Assembly: GCA_014377455.1 (NCBI GenBank)
Contig: JACMPO010000077.1
Span: 81,443-145,442, forward strand
Direction of reading: 5' to 3'
DNA length: 64,000 nt
Source of the DNA: Flavobacterium sp.
Lineage (GTDB): Bacteria > Bacteroidota > Bacteroidia > Flavobacteriales > Flavobacteriaceae
This document shows positions 19,502 to 28,076 of the stretch, one piece after another. The number at the start of each line of letters is the position of its first letter. Positions within the stretch are counted from its first letter, which is position 1. The notes under the pieces are model-generated. The model searched no databases, was not told the DNA's origin, and worked only from the letters and a program-made list of their open reading frames with translations. The position numbers were made by a program, and so were the translations under genes.

Positions 19502-20939
19502 TAAAATGAATTTATTTAAAAAACATATTAAGATAAGTGTATCTCTACTTCTAGTTTTTTTTGCTAGTTGTAAATCGCTAACTCCTGTTCAAGATATAAA
19601 TAAACAACAAATGCCTGCGGTTTATGTTGAAACTAATGATACCATAAATTCAGCTTCAATAAAATGGAAAAATTTCTTTAGCGATAAAAACCTTGGAGAT
19701 TTGATCGATGTAGCGCTTAAAAATAATATCGATTTGCAAATGACTTTGCAAGACATTGAAATTGCGAGAAATAATGTAAAACTTCGCGCCGGAATGTTAT
19801 TGCCTAGTGTATCTGGAGGAATATCTGCTGGAAATGAAAAAGTTGGTTTATATACCAGTCAAGGTGCGGGTGACTCTTCTGCAGAAATCACGCCTGGTCA
19901 AGTAGTACCAGAATCCTTAAACGATTTTAGACTCGGGTTGCACGCAAGTTGGGAAGTTGATATTTGGAAAAAGTTACGAAATTCTAAAAAAGCAGCGGCA
20001 ACACGATATTTAGCAACTATTCAAGGGAAAAATTTTGTAATTACAAACCTGATTGCTGAAATTGCCAATTCGTATTATGAGTTACTTTCTTTAGATAATC
20101 AACTTGACGTAATTGAAGAAACAATTGCTTTGCAAAAAAATGCTCTCGAAATTGTAAAAGTTCAAAAAGAAGCCGCTCGAGTATCGGAATTGGCAGTAAA
20201 AAAATATGAAGCCGAAGTTTTAAACTCACGATCTTTAGCATTTGATATTCAACAACAAATCAAAGAAAACGAAAATAAAATTAATTTCCTTTTAGGCAGA
20301 TATCCACAACCTATTGTACGAGACAAAGTTGCATTTATAAACGAAATGCCACAACAAATAAAATCGGGTATTCCATCGCAACTTCTAGCTAATCGACCTG
20401 ATATTAAACAAGCCGAACTGGAATTATTTGCAACAAAATGTGATGTTAAGGCAGCTCAAGCAGAATTTTATCCATCTTTTAATATATCTGGAGGTTTAGG
20501 ATTTCAAGCTTTTAAACCATCATTACTTTTTACTGCACCAGAATCATTAGCATATTCTATATTGGGCGAACTTACTGCGCCATTGATAAATAGAAGTGCA
20601 ATAAAAGCAGAGTTTAATAAGGCAAAAGCGATTCAAGTACAAGCGATGTACAATTATCAAAAAACAATTTTAACCGGTTATGTTGAAGTTTCTAATTTAT
20701 TGTCTAACATTAAAAATTTAGAACAATTATACGATTTGAAAAATAAGCAAGTACAAGCCTTGAAAACTTCAATTGATATTTCAAACGACTTATTTAAGTC
20801 AAACAAAGTGGATTATTTTGAAGTATTAATGACTCAAAGAGATGCTTTATCGTCAAAATTGGAATTGCTTGAAGCAAAGAAAAGACAGTTTAATGCTGTA
20901 ATAAATATTTATAGATCTCTTGGTGGGGGATGGAATTAA
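19485..20939 (+). CDS. TolC/NodT-type outer membrane efflux lipoprotein
   Basis: Lipobox FASCKSL; OMF repeats; overlaps end of permease gene. Confidence 0.93.
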   Translation: MKLMNNKMNLFKKHIKISVSLLLVFFASCKSLTPVQDINKQQMPAVYVETNDTINSASIKWKNFFSDKNLGDLIDVALKNNIDLQMTLQDIEIARNNVKLRAGMLLPSVSGGISAGNEKVGLYTSQGAGDSSAEITPGQVVPESLNDFRLGLHASWEVDIWKKLRNSKKAAATRYLATIQGKNFVITNLIAEIANSYYELLSLDNQLDVIEETIALQKNALEIVKVQKEAARVSELAVKKYEAEVLNSRSLAFDIQQQIKENENKINFLLGRYPQPIVRDKVAFINEMPQQIKSGIPSQLLANRPDIKQAELELFATKCDVKAAQAEFYPSFNISGGLGFQAFKPSLLFTAPESLAYSILGELTAPLINRSAIKAEFNKAKAIQVQAMYNYQKTILTGYVEVSNLLSNIKNLEQLYDLKNKQVQALKTSIDISNDLFKSNKVDYFEVLMTQRDALSSKLELLEAKKRQFNAVINIYRSLGGGWN

Positions 20940-20960
20940 GAATTTATTTTGGTATCAAAG

Positions 20961-21530
20961 CTATTTCCATTGCACAGTTTCCACCAGTCGTTTTATATCA
21001 TTTCTAATATATTCAGCTGCGGGCATGATGGAATCAAAATTAGGTTTTGCATAAAAATAAACAGAGCCAGTTAAAAAATGTTTAGTGCTGTCGGTTACAT
21101 AAAATTGAGCATTTGTCGCCGCATTTCCAGATACTTTATAAAACATTCCATATACTTTTTTCTTTGGATTCAAAAAAGGTTGTTCTAAGATATCATCTGC
21201 TTTAATAACATGTTCGTAAGTAAGTTTTTGAGCATCCCGAAGTAAGTTTACAATATTTCCAGATACTGGTTTATAAGTTAAATATATGGTAGCTTTCATT
21301 TTTGGGTACGAAATTGTAAAACCACACTCTTTTTCCTCTTTTATAATAGCTTCAGAATTCATTTCGAATATAAAAGGACAGTGATTGCTAAACTGATCAT
21401 ATTTAGCAACAGGATATTCTAATCGCAACTGGCTGGCTGGCTTTGGCAAAACAACATCTTTACAACTTAAAAAAAACAAGGCACTAAAAAAGACAGTTAA
21501 TCCAACTATATATTTTTTCTTACTAAACAT
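20961..21530 (-). CDS. gldD: Gliding motility lipoprotein GldD
   Basis: Lipobox FLSCKDVVLPKPASQLRLEYP; downstream of gldE. Confidence 0.9.
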   Translation of the reverse strand: MFSKKKYIVGLTVFFSALFFLSCKDVVLPKPASQLRLEYPVAKYDQFSNHCPFIFEMNSEAIIKEEKECGFTISYPKMKATIYLTYKPVSGNIVNLLRDAQKLTYEHVIKADDILEQPFLNPKKKVYGMFYKVSGNAATNAQFYVTDSTKHFLTGSVYFYAKPNFDSIMPAAEYIRNDIKRLVETVQWK

Positions 21531-22821
21531 CTACAGTAACTTTTATTTGTTTTACTCTTTTTTTATCGACCACAACAATAGTAAAAAGGCAATTTTCAAA
21601 CTGAATTTTCTGTCCTTTTTTGGGGAAATTTCCTAGAATTTCTAATATAAAACCTGCTAATGTTTCAGCTTCTCCTTTTTGAATTTCAAAAATATTTTCG
21701 TCTACGTTTATAATACGGTAAAAATCTTTTAAATTTATTTTCCCTTCAAACAAATAATTTTGATCGTCTATTTTAGAATAATTGATATTATCATCATCAA
21801 ACTCATCACTGATATCGCCTACAATCTCCTCAATAACATCTTCTAACGATACTAAACCTGATGTGCCACCATATTCATCTACCACAATGGCTAAATGGCT
21901 TTTCATTCTTTGAAAATCTTTAAGTAAATTATCTAATTTTTTATTTTCAGGAACAAAAAAAGGTTCACGCAACAGTGGTTTCCAGTTAAAATCCTTTTCA
22001 TTTATGTAGGGAATTAAATCTTTTATAAACAAAACTCCTTTTATGTTATCTATTGAGTCTTCATAAACTGGAATTCGGGAATATCCCTTTTCAACAATTT
22101 TAGGATAAATGGTAGCAAAAGATTCTTCTATTTCAATAGCAAAAATATCTATTCTAGGACTCATAACTTGCTTGGTATCAGTATTTCCAAAGGATACAAT
22201 TCCTTCTAAAATTTTCTGTTCTTCGGTAGATGTATCTTCGGTAGATGTTAATTCTAAGGCTTGCGACAACTGATCGACCGAAAAATTACTTTTTTGTTTA
22301 CCCAGTTTTTCTTGTAAAAAAATAGTGAGTGATCGCATTGGCAAACTTATTGGCGAAAGTAATTTGTCTAATATTGATAATGGATATACTATAAAAGATG
22401 CAAATTTTACGTTATTTCGACTGGCGTACACTTTGGGTAAAACTTCCCCAAATAATAAAATTAAAAATGTAACTAGTATTACTTCAACTGCAAACTTAAC
22501 AATTGGGGATGCAATTTGAGAGAATACTTCATCTAAAGAAAATGAAAAAAGTATGACAATTGCGATGTGCAAAAAATTATTAGCAACCAAAATTGTCGCT
22601 AAAAGTTTTTTAGGTTTTGATAATAATCTGTTAATTACTTGTGCTTTTGGTGTGTTTTTTATTGCTAAATCGGCAAGATTTTGAGGAGATAAAGAAAAAA
22701 GTGCAACTTCGGTAGCTGCGACCATTGCGCAACAAAAAAGTAAAATTAAAACACCACAAATCCCAATAACTAAATTAGTATTTAGAATTAAAAAGAATAA
22801 TAAACTGGGTTCTGGATCCAA
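21523..22821 (-). CDS. gldE: Gliding motility-associated CNNM/CorC-type protein GldE
   Basis: DUF21 TM domain, CBS pair, CorC_HlyC domain; ssb-gldE-gldD order. Confidence 0.9.
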   Translation of the reverse strand: MDPEPSLLFFLILNTNLVIGICGVLILLFCCAMVAATEVALFSLSPQNLADLAIKNTPKAQVINRLLSKPKKLLATILVANNFLHIAIVILFSFSLDEVFSQIASPIVKFAVEVILVTFLILLFGEVLPKVYASRNNVKFASFIVYPLSILDKLLSPISLPMRSLTIFLQEKLGKQKSNFSVDQLSQALELTSTEDTSTEEQKILEGIVSFGNTDTKQVMSPRIDIFAIEIEESFATIYPKIVEKGYSRIPVYEDSIDNIKGVLFIKDLIPYINEKDFNWKPLLREPFFVPENKKLDNLLKDFQRMKSHLAIVVDEYGGTSGLVSLEDVIEEIVGDISDEFDDDNINYSKIDDQNYLFEGKINLKDFYRIINVDENIFEIQKGEAETLAGFILEILGNFPKKGQKIQFENCLFTIVVVDKKRVKQIKVTVDV

Positions 22822-22845
22822 GTTGGGATAATTAGTTTAACAATA

Positions 22846-23283
22846 TTAAAAGGGCAAATCATTTATAGGACGTTGCTCATTTGAAGCGTCAAAATTAATG
22901 CTTTTTGAGTCTGGATTTGGAATATTCTTGTTACCCTCAGTATCTTTTTTAACGTTTAGAAAAGTAAATTCGGTTACCTGAATTTCGGTAGTATATTTTG
23001 TTGTACCATCATCAGCAGTCCATTGTCGCGATTTTATTCTTCCTTCAACATAAATTTTATCTCCTTTTGATAAATATTTCTCACAAATTTCGGCAGCTTT
23101 ATTTCTTACTACAAGATTGTGCCATTCTGTTGAAGTTATTTTTTCGTTAGTTTGTTTGTTGATATAAATTTCATTCGTAGCCAAGGGAAAACGACCAATG
23201 CAGTTGCCACCTTCAAAATAGTGCATTTTTATATCGTCACCAAGATGACCTATAAGCATAACTTTATTTAATGTTCCTGCCAT
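22846..23283 (-). CDS. ssb: Single-stranded DNA-binding protein
   Basis: MAGTLNKVMLIGHLGDDIKMHYFEGGNCIGRFPLAT; C-terminal NDLPF tip. Confidence 0.95.
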   Translation of the reverse strand: MAGTLNKVMLIGHLGDDIKMHYFEGGNCIGRFPLATNEIYINKQTNEKITSTEWHNLVVRNKAAEICEKYLSKGDKIYVEGRIKSRQWTADDGTTKYTTEIQVTEFTFLNVKKDTEGNKNIPNPDSKSINFDASNEQRPINDLPF

Positions 23284-23322
23284 AATGCTAGAAGTTTGTG
23301 TATCAAAATTACAAATAAATAA

Positions 23323-24360
23323 TTAATTCAAATACTTTTCGATGAAATTATGAATAACTATGGGAAAAGGATATTTTTTTAATGTTTCTAATGATGTTCC
23401 TGTGGAATTTAAAGTGCTAACTTTTACTTCATAAAATCGGATATACAGCTTTTGATGTGATAATTTATGGATGATTATTTTCTCGTTAAACAGTATAATA
23501 TTTTCAACATTGTTTGATTTTAAAACAGTTTTAATTTCAGAAACAATTGTATCAAAATTTTCATCTTTTAATAATTCAATAACAGGAAATTCATAAAGAT
23601 TTTGCCAAATCCCTTTGTCAATTCTTTTTTGGATTACTGTTTTATTTTCCGAATCTAACATGATTAGATAGTTTAAATACCTATTAAGTACTTTAGTTTT
23701 CTTGATTTTAATGGGCAATTCACTTACTTTTTTAAATTTTAAAGCAAGACAAGAATTATTAAAAATACAGTTGTTGCAATCGGGATTTTTAGGGACACAT
23801 TGCAAAGCTCCAAACTCCATAATTGCTTGATTAAACAGTGCTGGATTATTTGCTGGAATTAATTCTTGAGCTAAACTTGTAAATTCTTTTTTTGCTCCAG
23901 AAGATGCAATATCGGTTTCAATATCAAAATATCTTGCCAAAACTCTAAAAACATTTCCATCTACTACTGGAACAACTTCATTAAAAGCGAAAGACGCAAT
24001 TGCAGCTGCAGTATATTCGCCAATTCCTTTAAGCTTTAATAAATTTTGATAGTTATTGGGGAAAATTCCGTTGTATTCAAATGCAATAATTTGTGCGGTT
24101 TTATGCATGTTTCTGGCTCGAGAATAATAACCAAGTCCTTGCCAAAGTTTTAAAACTTGCTCCTCGGTGGCGTGAGCTAAATCAAAAACAGTTGGAAAAT
24201 TTTCTACAAATTTTAAAAAATAAGGCATTCCTTGTGAAACTCTAGTTTGTTGCAACATTATTTCCGATAACCAAATTGGATAGGGATTTGTAGTATTACG
24301 CCAAGGCAAATCACGTTTATTTTGTAAATACCATTGCAATAATGAGTTAGAAAAATTCAT
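23323..24360 (-). CDS. mutY: A/G-specific adenine glycosylase
   Basis: WLSEIMLQQTRV, LKGIGEYTAAAIASFAF, CVPKNPDCNNCIFNNSC FeS cluster ligands (CX6CX2CX5C). Confidence 0.95.
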   Translation of the reverse strand: MNFSNSLLQWYLQNKRDLPWRNTTNPYPIWLSEIMLQQTRVSQGMPYFLKFVENFPTVFDLAHATEEQVLKLWQGLGYYSRARNMHKTAQIIAFEYNGIFPNNYQNLLKLKGIGEYTAAAIASFAFNEVVPVVDGNVFRVLARYFDIETDIASSGAKKEFTSLAQELIPANNPALFNQAIMEFGALQCVPKNPDCNNCIFNNSCLALKFKKVSELPIKIKKTKVLNRYLNYLIMLDSENKTVIQKRIDKGIWQNLYEFPVIELLKDENFDTIVSEIKTVLKSNNVENIILFNEKIIIHKLSHQKLYIRFYEVKVSTLNSTGTSLETLKKYPFPIVIHNFIEKYLN

Positions 24361-24418
24361 ATTATGAAGTAAGTTGCAAAAGTAAAAGTTTATATCATTA
24401 AATTTTAATCAATTATCC

Positions 24419-24450
24419 TTGAAATATTGTTTTTTTAATTCCTATATTTG
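24419..24450 (+). promoter_or_regulatory. Bacteroidetes-type promoter of HU gene
   Basis: TTG at 24419 and TATATTTG (TAnnTTTG) at 24443-24450. Confidence 0.75.
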
Positions 24451-24507
24451 CACACTCAAAAAAATACACATAATTAAATTACATATTATTAATAAATACG
24501 AAAGAAA

Positions 24508-24801
24508 ATGACGAAAGCAGATATCGTAGCTAAAATTTCTGAAAAGAAAGGTCTTGAAAAAATTGACGTTCAAGCAGTAGTTGAAGCATTTATGGAAGAA
24601 GTAAAAGATTCTTTAGAAGGTGGAGACAATGTTTACTTAAGAGGGTTTGGAAGTTTCATAATCAAAACTAGAGCTGAAAAAACAGGTAGAAATATTTCAA
24701 AAAATACTACTATAAAAATTCCTGCACACAATATTCCTGCATTTAAACCAGCAAAAGTATTTGTTGAAGGAGTAAAAACTAAAACTGAAGTTCCAGTTTA
24801 A
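24508..24801 (+). CDS. HU family DNA-binding protein
   Basis: MTKADIVAKISEKKGLEKIDVQAVVEAFMEEVKDSL; GRNISKNTTIKIPAHNIPAFKPAK. Confidence 0.95.
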   Translation: MTKADIVAKISEKKGLEKIDVQAVVEAFMEEVKDSLEGGDNVYLRGFGSFIIKTRAEKTGRNISKNTTIKIPAHNIPAFKPAKVFVEGVKTKTEVPV

Positions 24802-24834
24802 AAAATATTTATTAATCACACTAAACAGTACATT

Positions 24835-24927
24835 ATGCCAAGTGGTAAGAAAAGAAAAAGACATAAGGTTGCAACGCACAAACGTAAAAAACGTGCAAGA
24901 GCAAACCGACACAAAAAGAAAAAGTAG
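24835..24927 (+). CDS. 30-aa highly basic protein, COX24/AURKAIP1-like (small ribosomal protein candidate)
   Basis: ATG CCA AGT GGT AAG ... translates MPSGKKRKRHKVATHKRKKRARANRHKKKK; ORF too short for the track. Confidence 0.8.
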   Translation: MPSGKKRKRHKVATHKRKKRARANRHKKKK

Positions 24928-24950
24928 TTTTAAACTACTTTTTTCTTTTT
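24913..24950 (+). terminator. Terminator hairpin overlapping the stop of the 30-aa ORF
   Basis: AAAAAGAAAAAGTAGTTT / AAACTACTTTTTTCTTTTT inverted repeat ending in T-rich run. Confidence 0.8.
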
Positions 24951-25175
24951 AAACGTTCATTGAAAATGAAATTTAATAAACAGTATTCATAACATTTTGT
25001 ATCTAACAAATGCTATGTTGCTTTAAATATAAATTTCATCGGGTAATACCTGTAAAAAAATATTATTTAATCCATCCTTACCATGTGTTCGTGGTTTACA
25101 GTTGACTACTAATTGTTAATCAACTACATAGCAAACAACAACCATAAACTAATTGTTTGGATAAAAATTTACAAC

Positions 25176-26726
25176 GTGAATAAAGAACTGATTATCAGAT
25201 CTAACGAAAATACTGTAGATTTTGCTTTATTAAAAGATGGAAAACTAGTTGAATTACACAAAGAAGAAGATAAAATAAGCAGTTTTTTAGTAGGTGATAT
25301 CTTTATTGCCAAAATCAGAAAACCTGTTTCTGGATTAAATGCAGCTTTTGTAAATGTTGGCTCTGAAAAAGATGCTTTTTTACATTATCACGATTTAGGT
25401 CCAAATTTAGCTTCCTATTTAAAATTCATAAAACTTGTAAGCACAGGTAAAATAAAAGATTTCTCCCTAAAAAACTTTCAGTTTGAAAAAGAAATAGATA
25501 AAGATGGTTCCATTTCAGACATTCTGAGTGCCAACCAATCTATTTTAGTGCAAGTGGTTAAAGAGCCTATATCTACCAAAGGACCAAGAATAAGTGCTGA
25601 ACTTTCTTTTGCCGGTAGATTTTTAGTTCTTGTCCCATTTTCTGACCGCGTTTCTGTTTCTCAAAAAATAGAAGAAAAATCAGAAAAAGACCGATTAAAA
25701 AAATTGGTACAAGCAATCAAGCCTAAAGGTTTTGGCGTAATTGTGAGAACAGTAGCCGAAGGCAAAAATGTAGCAGAACTAGAAAGAGACTTGCAAAACC
25801 TCAACAACAGATGGCTTGCAATGTGTAAAAAATTAGTAACAGCCCATCATCCGTCCAAAGTTTTGGGCGAATTAAGTAAAGTTTCTTCAATTTTGAGAGA
25901 CGTATTTAATGATTCATTCACTGGAATTCAAGTGGATGAAGAAGTGTTATTTCAAGAAACAAAAGATTATTTGACCGAAATAGCTCCATCTAAACAAAAT
26001 ATAGTAAAGTTTTATCAGTCGCGAGACACACCAATTTTTGAAAAATACAACATCGAAAGACAAATAAAAACATCGTTTGGAAAAACAGTATCAATGAGCA
26101 AAGGTGCTTATTTGATTATTGAGCATACCGAAGCACTTCACGTTATTGACGTAAACAGTGGTAACAGGTCTAACAAAGCTAATAATCAAGAAGATACTGC
26201 CATGGAAGTAAATATGATTGCCGCAGCAGAAATTGCAAGGCAATTGCGTTTACGCGATATGGGTGGTATTATTGTGGTCGATTTTATCGATATGCAAAAT
26301 ACTGACAATAGGCAATCACTTTTTAATTTTTTGAAAGAAGAAATGAGTGACGATAAGGCAAAACACAAAATATTACCTCCAAGTAAGTTTGGTTTGGTTC
26401 AAATTACTAGACAGCGAGTAAGACCAGAAGTAAATATAGAAACACGGGAAGAAAACCCAAATAATTTGGCAAGTGATATTGATGCACCAATCCAGATTAT
26501 AGATAAGATTGCTTTTTCACTCGAAAAAACGGTAAAAGTTCACAAAAAAGTAACCCTTAATGTGCATCCTTTTGTGGCAGCGTATCTTAAAAATGGATTT
26601 CCGTCGTTGCGTGCGAAATGGTTTTTTGAGCATAAAAAATGGATCAAAATTATTCCTCGTGATGCTTACACCTATTTGGAATATCATCTTTTTGATGAAA
26701 AAGGAAAAGAGATTTCTGAAAATTAA
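25176..26726 (+). CDS. rng: Ribonuclease E/G (RNase G), GTG start proposed
   Basis: VNKELIIRSNENTVDFALLKDGKLVELH; AFVNVGSEKDAFLH; LHVIDVNSGNR; GGIIVVDFIDM. Confidence 0.93.
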   Translation: MNKELIIRSNENTVDFALLKDGKLVELHKEEDKISSFLVGDIFIAKIRKPVSGLNAAFVNVGSEKDAFLHYHDLGPNLASYLKFIKLVSTGKIKDFSLKNFQFEKEIDKDGSISDILSANQSILVQVVKEPISTKGPRISAELSFAGRFLVLVPFSDRVSVSQKIEEKSEKDRLKKLVQAIKPKGFGVIVRTVAEGKNVAELERDLQNLNNRWLAMCKKLVTAHHPSKVLGELSKVSSILRDVFNDSFTGIQVDEEVLFQETKDYLTEIAPSKQNIVKFYQSRDTPIFEKYNIERQIKTSFGKTVSMSKGAYLIIEHTEALHVIDVNSGNRSNKANNQEDTAMEVNMIAAAEIARQLRLRDMGGIIVVDFIDMQNTDNRQSLFNFLKEEMSDDKAKHKILPPSKFGLVQITRQRVRPEVNIETREENPNNLASDIDAPIQIIDKIAFSLEKTVKVHKKVTLNVHPFVAAYLKNGFPSLRAKWFFEHKKWIKIIPRDAYTYLEYHLFDEKGKEISEN

Positions 26727-26745
26727 GAACTACATTATTTAAAAT

Positions 26746-26780
26746 AAAAAACCGTCTTGTTATAGTAACATGACGGTTTT
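26746..26780. terminator. Bidirectional terminator between rng and SIMPL gene
   Basis: AAAAACCGTCTTGTTA TAG TAACATGACGGTTTTT, one mismatch. Confidence 0.88.
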
Positions 26781-26795
26781 TCTGATAAAAACACT

Positions 26796-27548
26796 TTACT
26801 CTAATTCATATTCTAAACGAACTGTTATTCGAGCAGTTTTATTTTTGCTATACGTGTCATTAATTCCTCCGTAACTATCCTCTTCTGTTGATCCTTGTCC
26901 AGTAATTTGAAAAACACCCATGCTTGCTCTTTTTAGTTTTCCTAAATCGCCATCGGCTGTTTTTACAATTTTTGTGGCACGTTCGTTAGCATCTTTTGTT
27001 GCTTTTTCAATTAAACTCTGTTTCAGGCTTGGTAAATCAGAAAATGTGTACTGAATAGTATTAGATGATAATTCAATACTTGAGTTAACCAATTCTGAAG
27101 TTTTACTTGAAACACTTTCTATTCTAGTCATTAAATCTGAATTCTTTTTTGCAGAAAAAGAAATGGTTTGTGTGGCTTGATATCCATCAAAAACTTGCTC
27201 AAAGCGAGTTTGATTATCTGCACCTTGACTTCTAACTTCTCTGAATTTCTTTTCAAAATTAACAGCGCCAAAGGTAAATTCATTAGTTTTAAAACCTTTG
27301 CCCAGAAAGAAATCGGAAACAATTTTTTGATCATAAACAATTTTATTGTACGCCGTTTTGATATCTAAACTTCTGGTAGTAAAGCTTCCTGACCATAAAA
27401 TTTCATCTGAAACAAAATCTTTAGTCCCCAAACCGATAACTGCAATTGAGTCTAAGTTTCTGTTTCTGTTTTGAAACGATTTACCTAAAATCCACCCTGT
27501 GAAAATTATTGCTAGCGCTAAAATAAGTGTTGATTTTAATTTTTCCAT
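26796..27548 (-). CDS. SIMPL domain (DUF541) protein
   Basis: Single TM, ATKDANERATKIVKTADGDLGKLKRASMG. Confidence 0.88.
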   Translation of the reverse strand: MEKLKSTLILALAIIFTGWILGKSFQNRNRNLDSIAVIGLGTKDFVSDEILWSGSFTTRSLDIKTAYNKIVYDQKIVSDFFLGKGFKTNEFTFGAVNFEKKFREVRSQGADNQTRFEQVFDGYQATQTISFSAKKNSDLMTRIESVSSKTSELVNSSIELSSNTIQYTFSDLPSLKQSLIEKATKDANERATKIVKTADGDLGKLKRASMGVFQITGQGSTEEDSYGGINDTYSKNKTARITVRLEYELE

Positions 27549-27595
27549 GTTTTGAAATTTAAAGAGTAATTGGTAAAAATAAATAAAAATATAAA

Positions 27596-28039
27596 CTATA
27601 ATCGTTTGTCTGCAAAAAATCGTTTCATTAGTTCACCACACTCATTTGCCAAAATGCCTTGAATAACACTTGTTCTAGGATGTAAGCTAGTTCCAAGCGA
27701 CAAATATCCTCTGTTTACATCTCTAGCACCAAAAACAATTTGAGAAATTTGACTCCAGTATAATGCTCCAGCACACATTTGACAAGGTTCAACAGTTACA
27801 TAAAGCGTGCAACCTTTTAAGTATTTGCCACCAATATAATTTGCGGCAGCAGTTATTGACTGCATTTCCGCATGAGCAGTTACATCATTTAATAACTCGG
27901 TTAAATTGTGACTTCTGGCAATTATTTTATTGTCAATTACAATTACAGCACCAACTGGAATTTCGCCACTTTCAAAAGCTAGTTGCGCTTCTTGTAGGGC
28001 TTTTTTCATAAAAAACTCGTGGGTAAAAATGTTTTCCAT
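27596..28039 (-). CDS. tadA: Nucleoside deaminase, tRNA(adenine34) deaminase-like
   Basis: HAEMQSI and PCQMCAGA zinc motifs; start MENIFTHEFF. Confidence 0.88.
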   Translation of the reverse strand: MENIFTHEFFMKKALQEAQLAFESGEIPVGAVIVIDNKIIARSHNLTELLNDVTAHAEMQSITAAANYIGGKYLKGCTLYVTVEPCQMCAGALYWSQISQIVFGARDVNRGYLSLGTSLHPRTSVIQGILANECGELMKRFFADKRL

Positions 28040-28043
28040 AAAG

Positions 28044-28072
28044 CAAAAATAACGATTCAATTTGTACCTTTG
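28044..28072. promoter_or_regulatory. Divergent -7 boxes for tadA (-) and dxs (+)
   Basis: TACCTTTG at 28065-28072 (+) and TATTTTTG on minus strand (28051-28044), each about 4 nt from the start codon. Confidence 0.5.
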
Positions 28073-28076
28073 TATT

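Noticed and set aside
26560-26742. 60-aa ORF at rng 3' end
   Set aside because: Shifted-frame reading of the rng C-terminus.
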